Shown: piece after piece, positions 13,601 through 28,600 of the stretch | Numbering within the stretch: position 1 is the first letter of the stretch | Layout: every line of letters starts with the position of its first letter | Origin: Gari tellinella | Lineage: Eukaryota > Mollusca > Bivalvia > Cardiida > Psammobiidae | Assembly (NCBI GenBank): GCA_922989275.2 | Contig: OV277860.1 | Span: forward strand, 47,686,400 to 47,750,399 | Direction of reading: 5' to 3' | DNA length: 64,000 bases | Notes under the pieces: model-generated | Database searches by the model: none | Seen by the model: the letters and a program-made list of their open reading frames with translations, nothing else | What the model was told of the DNA's origin: nothing | Position numbers and translations under genes: made by a program

Positions 13601-16600
13601 AGCTTCTGATAAGCAATTATACATACATTACAGGTGCATTCCTCACACAGATTGGCTGGATTAGTGAAAACTTCTTGGTTTCTGAACTGGGCGTTATTCC
13701 AGTCACACATGGTACATGATGGACAACAGTTTCCTGGTCTCATGGCAGGGTGGGTGCACGTCACCGGGGCACATGACATCATGTTCATACACCGAATCCG
13801 TCCCATCTGAGGTAGGAATAACACAAGATTGCATCTCAATGTTGAACAATCCCTAATTGAAGACAGTCTTCTCAAGATAATGAGGATTATTAACTCATTC
13901 ACACCTAAAACTTTTAATGGACAATTCCAATTTTGAAATAAGTCTAGTCCATTTTTGACTGTTTAGGGTTGATTTTAACCATGTATTATAAAATGACAAA
14001 CAGTGTAGACCCTGATCAGAGGGCTCCTTAAGGAGCCCTCTGATCAGGGTCTACACTGTTTGCATGGGACAAGTGTAATCCTCAGAGGTACACTGTTTAC
14101 AAATGACAAGTATACTCGTCACTAGGGTTGAATGTGTTAAAGAGATGTCAAAAGCTACATAGTATTTGAACTACTTGAGCTATGACCAATTGCATTAATA
14201 ATACAAAAGGAAATACGTTTATGAGGAAGAAGATATACATATAGAGACTTACCATACAAGTGCACACTTTGCATCTATCCATGAAGTCAATGAATGTCTG
14301 TCCATCTCTGTACTCTATACCCATCACACTACAACCCATAGGACACACTGGACAGCACTGGCCCTTCACCAATACAGCATTATCACAGTTCACGGGTGGA
14401 CAGCCCATGTTCATACACGTCACAGAACCCTCCTGTATAGAGATGGGGGAATAAAATATCAAATGTTATCACATAAACATGCAAAATATAGAGTTCCGTA
14501 AATATCGTATGACACACTGTGCATATATAGTAATTTAATATTGTTTGTTTTCATTACTTTTGGTTAGCTGTGATTGGCTGTAAGTTTGTTTTCATAACCC
14601 CATGAAAAAAAAAGTCAGGCCACGCCTTGTCAGGACTACTTTCTCTTAGTCCAACTGCGGAGGGAATACAAACTACGTTTTAACTGTTAAATAATGAACA
14701 CTCGTGTCAGATTCTCTATTTAACTACTTTCTTAAATTCAGTAGTGATATTAAATTACGTATGTGGTTTCATACAGTGTGACCAGGTTATTTTTTTATCC
14801 CTCCATGAATACATAAATATTCGAAATATTCCTTTAAGCTGCCACATGCCTTTAACATCACCAATAAGCATTTGACTTCATAATGTAGAAAGATTTAAAA
14901 CCATGTTGAGCTTTTAATTTCCTTCATTCTTTACATGAATTATTCAAATATTTAACCCTTTGAACCCTAGTCCCGCATATAGGCGTCTTTTCAAACAGTG
15001 TACATGTGAATAGTACACGAAGTCTTGTCCTGTGCAAACAGTGAAGGCCCAGATCAGAGGGCTCCGAAAGGAGCCCTCTGATCAGGTTCTTCACTGTTTG
15101 TCAGTAATGCCAAAATTGACAAAAACAACCCTTAAAAGCCAGAAATGGACTAGACAAAAATCGAAACTGGAATTGTCCATTTAAAGTTTTCAGGGAGGAA
15201 AGAGTTAAAGCAGCAAACTTTGTTTACTTACGGTACACCTGCATACTTGGCAGTTGTCTTGGCCTGGTGGTACAAACTTCTGGCCATTTCTAAACCTCTT
15301 TCTCAGGTATAGACACCCGTCACAGATTGGGCAGCACTGTTTGGTGGACCTGATTGGGTGAGTACACCGGGACAATGGACAGTCTGCTTCCCTCGTCTCA
15401 CACACCACCTCTCCCGCCTACAGATGATACAATTAAAATACAGTAAAACCTGTAGGTTTGAAACTTTATTTCTTTTACATCGACTATGAAACAAGCTACA
15501 TTTACTTATACAAATCCCTTTCCATGGCTCGAATGGTGGCGTATCTGGTCATTTCTGTGGGAGGAAACCGGAGTACCCGGAGAAAACCCTCGTTTTCGGA
15601 CAGGTGACCAAATTTGTACCCTCTTACATACTTGACAGCACAGAAACCTGTACACGGTGGACATGCAGAAAGGACGCAACATGTCTAACGACGGATTAAT
15701 TTTGGTTTACAACACTTCAAACATTATATTATTATTACAACTGATAATAATTTTCAGTGTTTCAGCTTTAAGTTTAACAATAAGAAATATACATTAAAGT
15801 TTAACAATAAGAAATGTACATTAATCCATTACTCCATAAACATACCTTTTTGCCTTTAATTTATTCCTCCACTGAAAAAAATAGTTCCAATTTATACAGT
15901 AAAAAATATGCACCATAAGAAATATTTTCTATATCAGAGCAAACAGTAATTAACTTGAAGCAGGTTGGAATTAAAGCAGAATGGGCCTTAAGGCCCATTC
16001 TGCTTTACTTTCAACCTGCTTCAAGTTGTCACCTGTCTTAAAAACTATATCTGAGAAAACAAATTTCTTCAAAACTAGAACCAGGCTATGGAATAAAGGG
16101 TTAATGACATGTTTCTATCTACCATTTCACCTACCCTACAGATGCAGTCCAGGCACGGTTCCCGGAGTGGTGTAAACCTCTGTCCATCCTCGTACACGCC
16201 CCCTTTGTACTCACACTGTAGACACACAGGACAACACTGGCCAGACACCTCCTTTGGGTATCTGCATGGCACTGCAGGACAGGGTACCCTTTCACATTCA
16301 ATCTCTCCTGTAAAGTTTAATTAAAAATACATGTACAGATAAAACTGAACTATCACAATGTGAGAATCAATTCCATGTTATCCAATCAAAAATGCTTCAA
16401 ACCCTCTGACAAACAATATATTATGTGTTTTACTTGAAATGTGAATTTTTGAGAAAAAAAAATTAAACCTGTGTTTCAGCTGCCACTTAACCCATAAATA
16501 TGCCTTTTTAAGCCTTCCAATTTATTTCTCCACTGAAAAAAAAATTGTTCCACTTAAACAGTCATGGATATACATGTACTGTATACCATAAGAAATATTT

Positions 16601-19600
16601 TCTATATATTAGCAGAATAGTAGCTTAAAGCAGGTTGAACTTGCTTTAAGTGGTCATCTATTTTCATTACTGGAAACAAGCTATAAGGTAAAGGGTTGAA
16701 TGAAGAATCATGAGGAGCCTGTTAGACAGGTGGCTACTTAATGCAATGCACATTCTGCTTTACTTTCAACCTGCTTTAACCCATTACCCCATATATATGC
16801 CTTTAATTTATTCTTCCACTGAAGAAATTGGTTCCATTTTATACAGTCATGAATATGTATCAGAAGAAATATTTTCTATTTTCCAGCAGATGAGAGCTTA
16901 AAGCAGACTGAAAGTAAAGCAGAATGTGCCTTAATTAAGGCACATTCTGCTTTACTTTCAACCTGCTTTAAGTAGTCACCTGTCCTCAAAATTAGAAACA
17001 GGCTATGGGGTAATGGGTTAAGTGGTTACCTAAAACATGCTATGGGGTAATGGGTTAAAGTATGACCAGTGTCTACTCACCTTCTCTACAGTAGCAGGTA
17101 GAACATCTATCCATGGACACCTTGTCACCATGAGTGAAACTCCTGCCTTCAAACTGGCAAGCTGGAAAAACATAAACAGTCAGTATCTGTCGCAATAGAA
17201 AGTGTAAAAGCGGGGAATAACTCATGTGGTATTGATGCAAGAGTTATGAACCATGTGCAAGACACTTCCATCATGTCATCACTCCTTAAACAAATGAAAG
17301 TTAATCAGAAAAGTATCTGACATTAGAACAGAAGTTATATGCTTCACATTCCCATATGTTCCTACTAAACCCTTTGAACATGTTCAGAAACTTACAATTT
17401 GAGCCATTCAGTATACAGTAAACAAGAGCCCCATGGGGCATATTTCGCTCACCTGAGAAAATAGCTGAAAAAATGGAGATAATAATTTAGGTCCAGCACT
17501 GACCTAGATATGCAACAGACCGGAACAATTTGAACAAATTATGTAAAGTATATTTAAAAGTGTCACCATACCGAATATAAAAGCTCTGGCCATATTAGTG
17601 TCAGAGAAGAAGACGTTTGAAATTTTCTATATATAACTCTATGTAAAACTGTGACCCCAGGGGCGGGCCAATTTTGACCCCAGGTGCATAACTTGAACAA
17701 ACTTGATAGAGGACCTGTAGGCGATGATATGTGCCAAATATCTAAGCTCTGGTCCTTGTAGTTTCAGAAAAGAAGATTTTTTAAAGTTATAATTGAAAAC
17801 AATCTATTTTTAGCTCCTGTGACCTAGTTATGCAACCGACCAGAACCATTTGAACAATTTTGGTATAGGACATCGAGAAGTGTCACCTTGCCAAATATCA
17901 AAGCTCTGGCCATATTAGTTTCAGAGAAGAAGACGTTTGAAAATTTCACTATATAACTCTATGTAAAACTGTGACCCCCGGGGCGGGGCCAATTTCGACC
18001 CCAGGGGCATAATTTGAACAAACTAGATAGAGGACCTGTAGGCGATTTTGGTATAGGACATCCAGAAGTGCCACCATGCTAAATATCAATGCTCTGGCCA
18101 CATTAGTTTCAGAGAAGAAGACGTTTGAAAATTTCACAATATAACTCTTTGTAAATCTGTGACCCCGGGGCGGGGCCAATTTTGACCTTAGGGGCATAAT
18201 TTGAACAAACTTGATAGAGGACCAGTAGATGATGCTATGTGCCAAATATGTAAGCTCTGGCCCTTCCAGTTTTTGACAAGAAGATTTTTTAAGATTTCCT
18301 TATTTTTTCACTTTGGTTGCCATGGCAACCAGAGTTCTGCATTGTTTTTAATTCTTTGAACAAATTTGAAAGAGCTTGACCCAAGGAACATTTCTGTAAA
18401 GTTTGGTTGAATTCTGTCAAGCCGTATAGGAGGAGATGTCATTTGAAGCAATTGTTAACGACGACGCACGACTAACGACGGACGCCGCCGGACACAGGGC
18501 CATCCCAATAGCTCACCTTGAGCCTTTGGCTCAGGTGAGCTAAAAAAAACAATAAACACTAAATGGTGTTAATTATTAGGTGTTTATGACAGGTGACTGC
18601 TTAAAGCAAGGTTAAAGTAATCAAAAAGCTCCTTAAGGAGCTTTCTGTTTTACTGTAAACAAGAATGCGCGTTCAATAAACACGTTTGCCCCCGTGGCAT
18701 CCTTGACAATATAATTATCTGATTTTTTTCTAAGTCCAAATAAGGTCAAGATCGAGGTCAAAATCAAGATTGGGTGATATTGGTGGATAGGGAATGGTCC
18801 CAGGCAACAACTGGTATTAGTGATTATACATTGTAATTTGAGCCAATGCTAACAAGTAATTACAATAAAGGGTTTTGATCTTTTTCAGACAATTTTAACC
18901 CTTAGCCTGCCACTCACGACTATAGCTTCATATGCAAACAGCTTTGATCCGGATTTGACACTCGGACAACATTTTCAGCAATTTTGAGCACCGTTGAAGC
19001 ACATTGAAACTTGAAGCAGACGAGAAATATAGCAGACGACAATATATTTGGCGGGCTAAGGGTTAACACTTCTCCCACTGACTATTTATACCCAAAACTT
19101 CACCCCTATAAAAGATCGATCATCTGTAATACAGCGTTCCCTCTCTACAACGGCCCTCCCAACAACGACTCCCTCCTTACAACGACGTTTGCCGCAGTTC
19201 CCTAAACAGGACAATTATGCCTAACTCTTTCCCTGCTGCAATAAAGTTCACCTTAATTTGTCGTCTGCGTTTGTTCTCTAAAGTTACATAATGGACATTT
19301 TGACAGAACAAAACTTATTGATGAGTGACAAACAGCTTGAATCTAGATCAGACGCCGCGGCGTTACGCGGCGTCTGATCTGGATTCAAGCTGTTTGCAAA
19401 TGTAAGCCAAGTCTTTATTTTCCCTCTCTATAACGACTCCCTCCGAACAACACAAACAATCTGTGTCTCCAATTGGATGTTGTTGTAGACAAGGAGTACT
19501 GTATTACATTAGCTAATATAAATAAGTTACTTTTTTTTCAAGAAGCACACTATAGGAACAGTGCAGACTCTGATCAGACAGCTCCTTCAGGAGCGCTCCT

Positions 19601-22600
19601 TCTATGAGTACAACATGACTTACTTTTACACTGAGGACAGCATGCCCCTGGTGGTGTTTCAGTGACTCTACAGGGTAGACGTGGACAGGGTCCCAGGGAC
19701 TGACAGGTCACGGTGCCTCTGGAGCATGTACACTGTTGGCAGTTATCACCTGGCTGTACGAATGTCTGTCTGTCCCGCACTTGTAGGCCAGCATATAGAC
19801 AATCTGAGAAGATATAGCATACAATAATACAAAACATCATGAAGAATAAAACAATGCTCCCTCCCTACAATGAACTTCCAAACAATGATTATCTCCTTAC
19901 AACAATGCTTGCCACAGTTACTGTTCCCCAAACAAACCATTATGTCCTATCCTTTAATTGCTCAATATATGCTTTAAATTGTTGTTTGCTGGGGTTTTTT
20001 TTTTCTCAAAGTTTTGTATTGTATATTAGTTTTGTATCGTATATTTTGACAGCAGAAACATAAAGACAACTGACAAACAGTTTGAACCCAATTCAGACGC
20101 AACGTCACGCGGCGTCTGATCTCGGTTCAAACTGTTTGCAAAGATATGCCAATCAGAATGTGCCTTATTTTCAAACTGCTTTAAGTGGTCATCTGTCTGC
20201 AAAACAAGAAACAAGCTATGGTATAAAGCATTCATTTTAACACTTTACCCCATAGCCTGTTTCTAGTTTTAAAGAAAGATGGTCCCTTTAAGCAGGTTGA
20301 AAGTAAAGCAGAATGTGCCTTAAGGTGCATTCTGCTTTACTTTCACTCTGCTTTAAGGTATTATCTGCTAGCCAATAGAAAATATTTCTTATGGTACATA
20401 TTCATGACTGTATAAAAAGGAACTATTTTTCTTCAGTGGAGGAATAAGTTATAGGCGTAAAAAGGTGTATTTATGGGGTAATGGGTTAAGGGCTAGAATT
20501 CATCCTTGAACTTTGTCCAGTCATTACCAGTGCAGTCTGAGCAGCATTCTCCGGGCCTGTACACTCCATGATCACATTCTGATGGGCACTGATTAATACG
20601 GGTACAGGAGTTGATCCCCTCTTCACACACACAGCGTTCACACGGGTCGTTCAGGGATGTCCAGGTGGCACCGTTCTGATACTCTATGCCATCAGCTACA
20701 CACTCTGTAGGACAGAAAACAATTTATTTGGTTCAACAGGGCTCCAGATAAGGGGAATATTTCAAAAACTAAAACCTTTCTTTCTGCTATAAACCCGATG
20801 GTGTCACTACTCATTAGAATCGTCTCGAAGAGACGATTCTAATGAGTAGTAACACCATAGGATTCGGTGCTGTATGAGTTAGAAAAGATTGAATTTGTTC
20901 AGAATACCCCCCTCTTATCTGCAGCCCTGGTTCAATATAGTCTTGTTGATAACTACAGTAAAACCTCTCTATTATGATCACTAAATTGTGTTAATTATAC
21001 GACAGGTGATAGCTTAATGCAAGGTGACAGTAAAACAGAAAGCTCCTGTAGGAGCTTTCTGTTTTACTGTCACCTTGCTTTAAGCTATCACCTGTCTTTT
21101 CTACAATCAATTAGCCTTTGTTTTAGTGGTCGTATGAGAGAGGTTATACTGTATACTTTTTTCAAGGAAACAACTATTATAGACATTATCAAATTTGCAC
21201 TTCTATGAAAAAGAAATACATGAATATCATATATGTTTCCCCTTAAAAATGTAATTACCTATTTCTTCATATAAGTGCCTTATTAGGCCTCTACCATTTC
21301 ATGATATAAGCTCTTGAATTAAGATCATTACAGTGACAGCTGAAAATAAGATGGAAGTAAAGTAGAAAACTCATACACATTGTGTAGGACAGAAAATAAA
21401 TTATTTGGTTCAATATAGTCTTGTTGATAAATTAAAAAAATAAATTACTTGTTTCAGATGATTTTTGTTAATAACTATACTTTTTTCAAAGAAACAATTA
21501 TAGAAATTTTCACAATAATTTTTTCAATATTCCAGATAGGGAATTAAATTAATATACTGCTCTTTTCTAATATGTCGACCTCTAAGGGCTTTTTGATTTT
21601 ATGGCTGAATGCATGTAACAAAAATGTGACGTGTGTTTTGACGTGATTTTCTTTGAAAAAGGCCCTTAGAGGTCGAAATATTAGAAAAGAGCAGAAATTT
21701 TCAGTTTGCAAAAAGTTATTGCTTTGAAAGGAAAGTACATGAAGTTTATATCATAAACCCTTTCCATTAAATAAGCCCCTTAGAATGTCTTTACCTAACT
21801 CTTCATATAAGTGCCATATTTAAAGCAGAATGCTCCTCTGCTTTACTTTCAGCTTGCTTTAAGCAATCATCTGTCTTCAAAACTGTACAGAAGCTATGGG
21901 GGAAAGTACTCAACACATATCTGTTTGAAACACTGATAATAAGTCAAAAAGAGAAGGTTTAAACCTTTACCCCATAAACATGATTTTTAATGCATTTAAT
22001 CTATTCCTCCATTGGAGAAAACAGTTCCATTTTGTTCAGTCATGAATAGTTATGCTATATAAGAAATATTTTCTTTATCCTAGCAAATGCTTACTTAAAG
22101 CAGGCTAAAAATAAAGCAGAATACGCCCTAAGGCGCATTCTGCTTTACTTTCAACCTGCTTTAAGTGGCCACCTGCCTTCAAAACTAGAAACGGGCTGTG
22201 AGGTAATGGCTTAACACAAGTTTAATAAGTTTGATAAACCATGGTTTTACTTGGACAAAGTGTTGGACAGCAGTCTCCTGGCAGAGTGATAGGTTGTCGA
22301 CATGGTAGATTCATCCTCAGGCAGGTCACTGGGTTACACTGTATGCGTCCGTTAACGCATGTACAGTTACTGCATTTGTCCTCGTTGGAGATGAACGACT
22401 GACCGTGTGTATAGACCCGCCCATTGAACTCACATTCTACAATTGTAGCGATAATTTTTTTTTACATTAAACCCTTTCGTTTATGACCAATAGAAAGAAC
22501 CCCTAATTGCAGAGCACCAGATAAGGGTAGTTTTTCAAAAACTAAAATCTTTATTTCTGAATTAAACCCTATGGTGTTACTACTCATTTGAATCGTCTCG

Positions 22601-25600
22601 AAGAGACGATTTTAATGAGTAGTAACACCATAGGATTTGGTGCTAAAAAGAGTGAGAAAATGTTGGATTTGTTGAAATAACTACCTCTTATCTGGAGCCC
22701 TGAATTGACTGTATAAAAGATTGATTGTGATAGCTTTTAAGCAAGGCTTTCTGCTTTACTGTAACCTTGCTTTAAGCAGTCACCTGTCTGAAACACATAA
22801 TAAAGTGGTCGTAATAGAGAGGTTTTACTGTAGTAACATTGTAATTCATACCAGGTCGGATACAAAACTACATCGTAAATACAAGTAAATAACAGCATTG
22901 CTCCACATAAGAGGATATAGGATATAACATGAGTGTTCATAATTTATTGGATTTATTAAACGAGTCTTTTGAAAATGATAAAAACGAGGCTTTGCCGAGT
23001 TTTAATCGTTTTCTTAAACGACGAGTTTGATAAATCCAATAAATCATTAACACGAATGTTATATTCTTTTTATAACATAACATAGAAAAGTTATTTATCG
23101 CAGCCTTTGAGGTCAAATGAATGCTAAGCGCAAAAAAGTAGATATTTACAGGAAAATTTTTGTTCCAAATTAACCCTGTTCACTAGCATAATGTTTATGT
23201 TAATATTATAAGTTATGTATTAATAAACACTTTCATGTAGATCTAATATTGATTAATTACACCAAAAATCTATAAATTTAATCTACTTGAAGGAATGAAG
23301 ATGCGGATATTGAATGCATAGAATGCATTTTACTGACGTCACAAGTAAACGAAGCCGTGGCGTACCTCATTTGCATAGTTATTCAACTAGTTATATATGA
23401 CAAAAAACAACGAGAGTTATTTAATGCTCACGCCATCTGTTATGTTATAAAGCAAAATATTAAGATTACTGCTTTACATCTTAATCACATTTCAGTAGTC
23501 AAAAATACTCTTTGATAGCGAATAAATTATACGTTAAAGGAACAAACCAATGTCGCATTTTGGGCAGCACTCGCCCCGTGGGGTGATTGGGTTGACACAG
23601 GCAGCCATTGGACATGGGACAGGATCACAGATCAGGTTGCCATCCCTACACACACACTCCGTACACTTGTCTGGCATGTAGCTGCCTCCGTTGTCAAGGT
23701 TACGACCATTTACATAACAGCCTGAAGAGAGATGTAATTAAGAAATTAAATGATTTTTTTTCGGTGTTCAAGCGAATAAACGACAGAAATTATCGGCAAA
23801 TTTACCATGAATCGTGCTAGCGATTTATGGTAAATTTACTGATAATTTTTTGTTGTTTATTTTGCTTGAACGCCGAAAAAAAGCAGTTCATATCTTATAT
23901 TTACAATATATTTGCAGTAATTTCTAATGTAACAGGAACATTTTGTTAGTATGCATGTATGTTTAATTCATATTAGAGGTTGATAACACGAATAATGTGT
24001 ACCCTTTAAGGAACAGCCATGACCCCATTACTGAAGCTGTGTACATTCGAAAGCACAAAAACAAGTTCCATTGTTTAAATTCTAAGTGTCATAAACTGGA
24101 CAGCATAGCGCGAAAATGACGTCATTTTTAAAGCAGGATAAATATATAGATTTTTTGTCATAAAGAAATGCAGACAGCTGCTGATTATAAGGTATATCAA
24201 TTTTCTTGCAATTTATCTCATTAATAAAGAAGAATTTTGGTAATCATGGATTCGGCTAATAGGAAGGCATACATCGGTTAAGAACTAATGTCTGAAAAAC
24301 CTGCCAAATGTTTGCTGTCCGAGTTCCAAAAATTAATTCGCGAATGAAAAAAACATATGCCACGCCTCTTCTTCGAAACTTATCCACAAGTCCAGCCTCC
24401 TTGACCAAATGCATCTATACAAATTAAATGACACATTTTTCAATGAAATTGAATGAGGCAAATGTAAATATTTGAACATACAGACTGAAGATAGGAGCAA
24501 CTGAACATAAAACAGGGCTCCATCTGAGTAAACAAAGTTTAAGGAACTTTCTGTTTACTTTCACCTTGCTTTAAGCATTAGTCTGCCTTATTTGACTATA
24601 GTTGTAAGAGTTGACACAAGTTTGATTATATGACAGAAAATGATGATAAATGAGTACAAAATGCAGGGCTCCAGATAAGAGGGAGTAAACTGAACAAATC
24701 CAACAATCTCTCACTCATTTTAGCACCAAATCCTATGGTGCTACTGCTCATTAGAATCGTCTCTTCAAGACGATTCTAATGAGTAGTGACACCATAGTAT
24801 TTAAAGCAGAAATAAAGATTTAAATTTTTCGAAAATTTAGTACTTCCCTTATATGGAGCCCTGAAAATGTAAATGTATTGAAAGTTTTACCATCACATGT
24901 AGCGCAGCACTCTCCTGGGGGTACCCGTGGGTGGCTACAGTCAGGTGGAATACACTGAATCCTACTACACTCCACACTACCATCCTACAAATACAAACCC
25001 ATAATAGTAAACAGGGCTGCCATAAGTTGACATGAAAAATCCTAAGAACTCCAAATTTGCATTTTTCAAGTGAGAATTTACGAATCGTACCTTTACCCCA
25101 TAGCCTGTTTCTAGTGTTGTTGACACGTGACTACTTAAAGCAGGCTGGAAGTAAAGCAGAATGCACCTTATGGCGCATTCTGCTTTACTTTCAGCCTGTT
25201 TTAAGCTACCATGTTCAAGAAAAAAATCTGAAGATTTAGGAAAAATCCGGAGAAATGGCAGCCCTGGTGAAACCTCTCTATTACAACCATTAAATTACAA
25301 AATAGAAGGGTGTTCTTTGGAATACATGTGTCACATGGCAGCAAGCATCAGTTAAACAAGACTTACAGCCAAAATGAAAAGCTCAAGGTAATAATGCAAG
25401 AGTTATGACACATGTGTAGTGCACTTCCACTCATCAAACTCTTTCAATAAATGAAATTTCATCACAAAAGCATCAGTAGAACAGAAGTAAAAGGTAGAAA
25501 AAAGGTAGGAAGGGGATAACTCTTAAAGTATTGATGCAGGAGTTATCAACCTCAAGTTGTGCAAGACACTTTCACTCATCAAACTCTTTCCATTCATGAA

Positions 25601-28600
25601 ATTTCATTTCAAAAGCTACAGTACAACAGAAGTAATCTGCAGAAAAAGACACTGTGAAAAAGGGGAATAAACACTGTCAGTATTTATGATGCAAGAGTAA
25701 GGCATCTTGTGCAAGACACTTCCACTGGTCAAGCTCTTTCCATAAATCATTTTCATCTAAGAGGGATAAGTAGACAAGGGCCACTATGGCCCTAAATCGC
25801 TCACCTGGTAACCATGTAACCATGTACACCGTGTGACCTAGTTTTTGACCGGGCATGACCCTCATTCTAACTTGACCTCGATTTCAATGAGACAAACATT
25901 TTGTTCAAGTTTCATGAAGATTCAATGAATTTTGTAGTCTCTAGAGTGTTAACGAGGTTTTTGGATGATTTGACCTAGTGACCTAGTTTTTGACAAGACA
26001 TAAGCCACATTTAAACTTGACCTATATTTCATTGAGGCAAACCTTTTCATCAAGTTTTATGAAGATCAAATGAAATTTGTAGTCTCTAGAGTGTTAATAA
26101 GGTTTTTCCATGATTCGACCTAGTGACCTAGTTTTTGACTAGACATGACCCACATTTTAACTTGACCTAGATTTCATTGAGGCAAACATTTTGATGAAGT
26201 TTCATGAAGATCCAATGAAATTTGTAGTCTCTAGAGAGTTAACAAGGTTTTCCGAAGATTTGACCTAGTGACCTAGTTTTTGACCGGACATGACCCACAT
26301 TCGAACTTGGCCTAGATTTCATTATGAAGTTTCATGAAGATCCAATGAAATTTGTAGCCTCTAGAGTGTTAACAAGGTTTTTCGATAATTTGACCTAGTG
26401 ACCTAGTTTTTGACCGGACATGACCCACATTCGAACTTGACCTAGATTTCATTGAGGCAAACATTGTGACCAAGTTTCATCAAGATCCAATGAGATTAGA
26501 ACCTGCTAGAGTGTTAATGAAAAATTGTGGACGGACGGACGGACGTTCTCACAGTTGGACATTTGTTGGGTATATTTTTTGTTTAAAAGTACCCAACAGT
26601 ACACTAAAATACCCAACAATAACAAAAGGGCAATCACGGAATGAATGGAATCTATTGTTCTCCCTACCCAACAAAGGACCTTTCGTGCGCTCGGACAGAC
26701 AGACAGACGACGGACGACGGACATCCAGCGATCCTAAAAGCTCACCTTGGCACTATGTGCCAGGTGAGCTTAAAATGAGCTATCTACAGAAAAAGAAAAT
26801 ATTGAAAGGGGGGATAACTCTAACAGCATTGATGTAAGAGTTATGCATCTTGTGCAAGACAACCTTTCATCTTAAAAGCTTCAGTAGAGCAGGAGTTCTC
26901 TGCAGGAAAAGAAAATGTGAAAAGGGGGAATAACTGTGACAGTATTGATGCAAGAGTTATATTCCTTGGGCAAGGCACTTCAACAAGTCAAGTTCTTTCT
27001 ATAAATGAAATTTCATCTTAACAGCTTCAGTAGAACAGGAGTTATCAGGGCTGCCATTTCTCCGGATTTTTCCTAAATCTTCGGATTTTTTTCCAGTACA
27101 TGGTAGCTTAAAGCAGGCTGAAAGTAAAGCAGAATGCGCCTTAAGGCGCATTCTGCTTTACTTACAGCCTGCTTTAAGCAGTCGCATGCCAACAAAACTA
27201 GAAACAGGCTATGGGATAAAGGTATGATTCGTAAAATCGCACTTGAAGAATTCAAATTTGGAACTCTTAGGATTTTTCATGTCAACTTATGGCAGCCCTG
27301 AGTTATAGTGAAAAATAAAAGTGTGACATGAAAAGGATGTTGGACAGACAGACAGACAGTCGATGGAAAAGTGATAGGTGGCTGCTTAAAGCAAGGTGAG
27401 TGTAAAGTAGGATGCTGCTTTAGGAGCTTTCTGTTTTACATTCACCTTCTTTTAAGCTGCCATCTGTCTTTCAAATATAATCAAAAAGCATTCTTTTGAG
27501 AGGTAATAATATGGAGGCTTCACTGTATAGTGAGACAACAGAGTTTTTATTAACCCATAATCTATAGATACATATTTTTACACCTTTAGTTCACTATTCC
27601 ACTGAAAAAAAAATAGTTCAAATTTATAGTCATGAATACACACATTAACAAAATATTCTACATCCTTGCAGATGGCAGCGTAAAGCAGGCTGAAAGTACA
27701 GCAGTATGCACCTTAAGGCACATCCTGCTTTACTTTCAACGAGCTTTTAAGTGTTCACCTGTCTTCAAACAAGAAACGGGCTATGGAATAAAGGGTTAAA
27801 CACCAAAAAAGATCATTTCAATTGTTATTTCACACAAAGTTCTTCTGTCACTACCGGCGGTAGAGGCCCAATGGTTAACACCTTGGACTACGGTACCAGG
27901 GGTCGTGAGTTCGATCCCCCGCCGGACCAGCGGTCTGACTAGGGGATTTTTTCTGAATCCCCGATGATGTACAGGAATGTTATTGAGCAACACATGTACC
28001 GCGAATTGCTCCTCTCCATCCACCCAAGGGTTAAAATGGGTACCTGTGAAGGGTATGAGTCGGTACTGCGGCTGCATTTGACTGCACCATATGTTAGCAG
28101 TGCTCAATATTGTAGGCAAGATGGCTCGATGATCAGAGGAGTATAATTATGTACAGTCGGCTGAGCGGTCATTCGGACTGAAAGTAGACTTTAACTTGGT
28201 ATATATATATTTGCTTCTACAGGAAAGTATTATGTCAAGTTTCACTGTATAACTATTACATACCATACATGTACACGCCTGGCATGGAGTCTCCATCCAT
28301 TCCTCTCCATTATCACGATTTCCACAGTCCAAACACGTAGGGCAGCATTCTCCATCGAGGACAGTCTCTGAGGTACACGGGCCAATGTCCGGACATGGGT
28401 TAAGCTGGCATGTGACTGAGCCGTCAACACAGTCACAGTCGGAACATTTGTCAGTCGGGTTGGTGAAAACATTACCATTTTGGTACAAGATACCATCAAA
28501 ATCACAGCCAGCTGAAACAGTAAGATGCAACAAAATTCTAACAGGGCTCCAGTTAAGAGTGGGTAAACTGAATAAATCCATGACTTTTTTCAAAAAATTT

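Larger units (their letters stand above)
17162..19623 (-). other. Intron 23: old repeat unit, F4 with HINE, F13 without core, F3
   Basis: Old unit 17165-17400, F4 about 17416-18665 split by HINE type A, 18670-18895 unassigned, F13 18896-19067, F3 19121-19503, a GATCAGACAGCTCC half palindrome near 19570. Confidence 0.7.
20705..22250 (-). other. Intron 21: F5, F4, local tandem duplication, short MITE, F1
   Basis: F5 20737-20929, F4 20954-21150. 21380-21830 repeats parts of 20711-21300 (TTATTTGGTTCAATATAGTC; CTTCATATAAGTGCC). Short MITE 21558-21695, F1 about 21959-22214. Confidence 0.68.
24985..28263 (-). other. Intron 18: F9, tandem repeat with nested HINE and F9, F4, F1, SINE
   Basis: F9 25012-25266, an old repeat with units of about 120-150 bp (GAATAACTCTGACAGTATTG) at 25370-27370 that contains HINE type B and F9 27046-27300, F4 27370-27530, F1 27550-27799, SINE 27854-28205. 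Single copies of the old unit also occur at 5455-5660 and 17165-17400. Confidence 0.7.

Noticed and set aside
26466..26837. Plus-strand 123-codon frame
   Set aside because: It lies in the tandem core and right flank of HINE type B and has no protein similarity I can see.
27854..27929. Functional tRNA gene
   Set aside because: The T stem does not pair, the D loop is long, and the sequence continues into a SINE body with a second truncated copy elsewhere.
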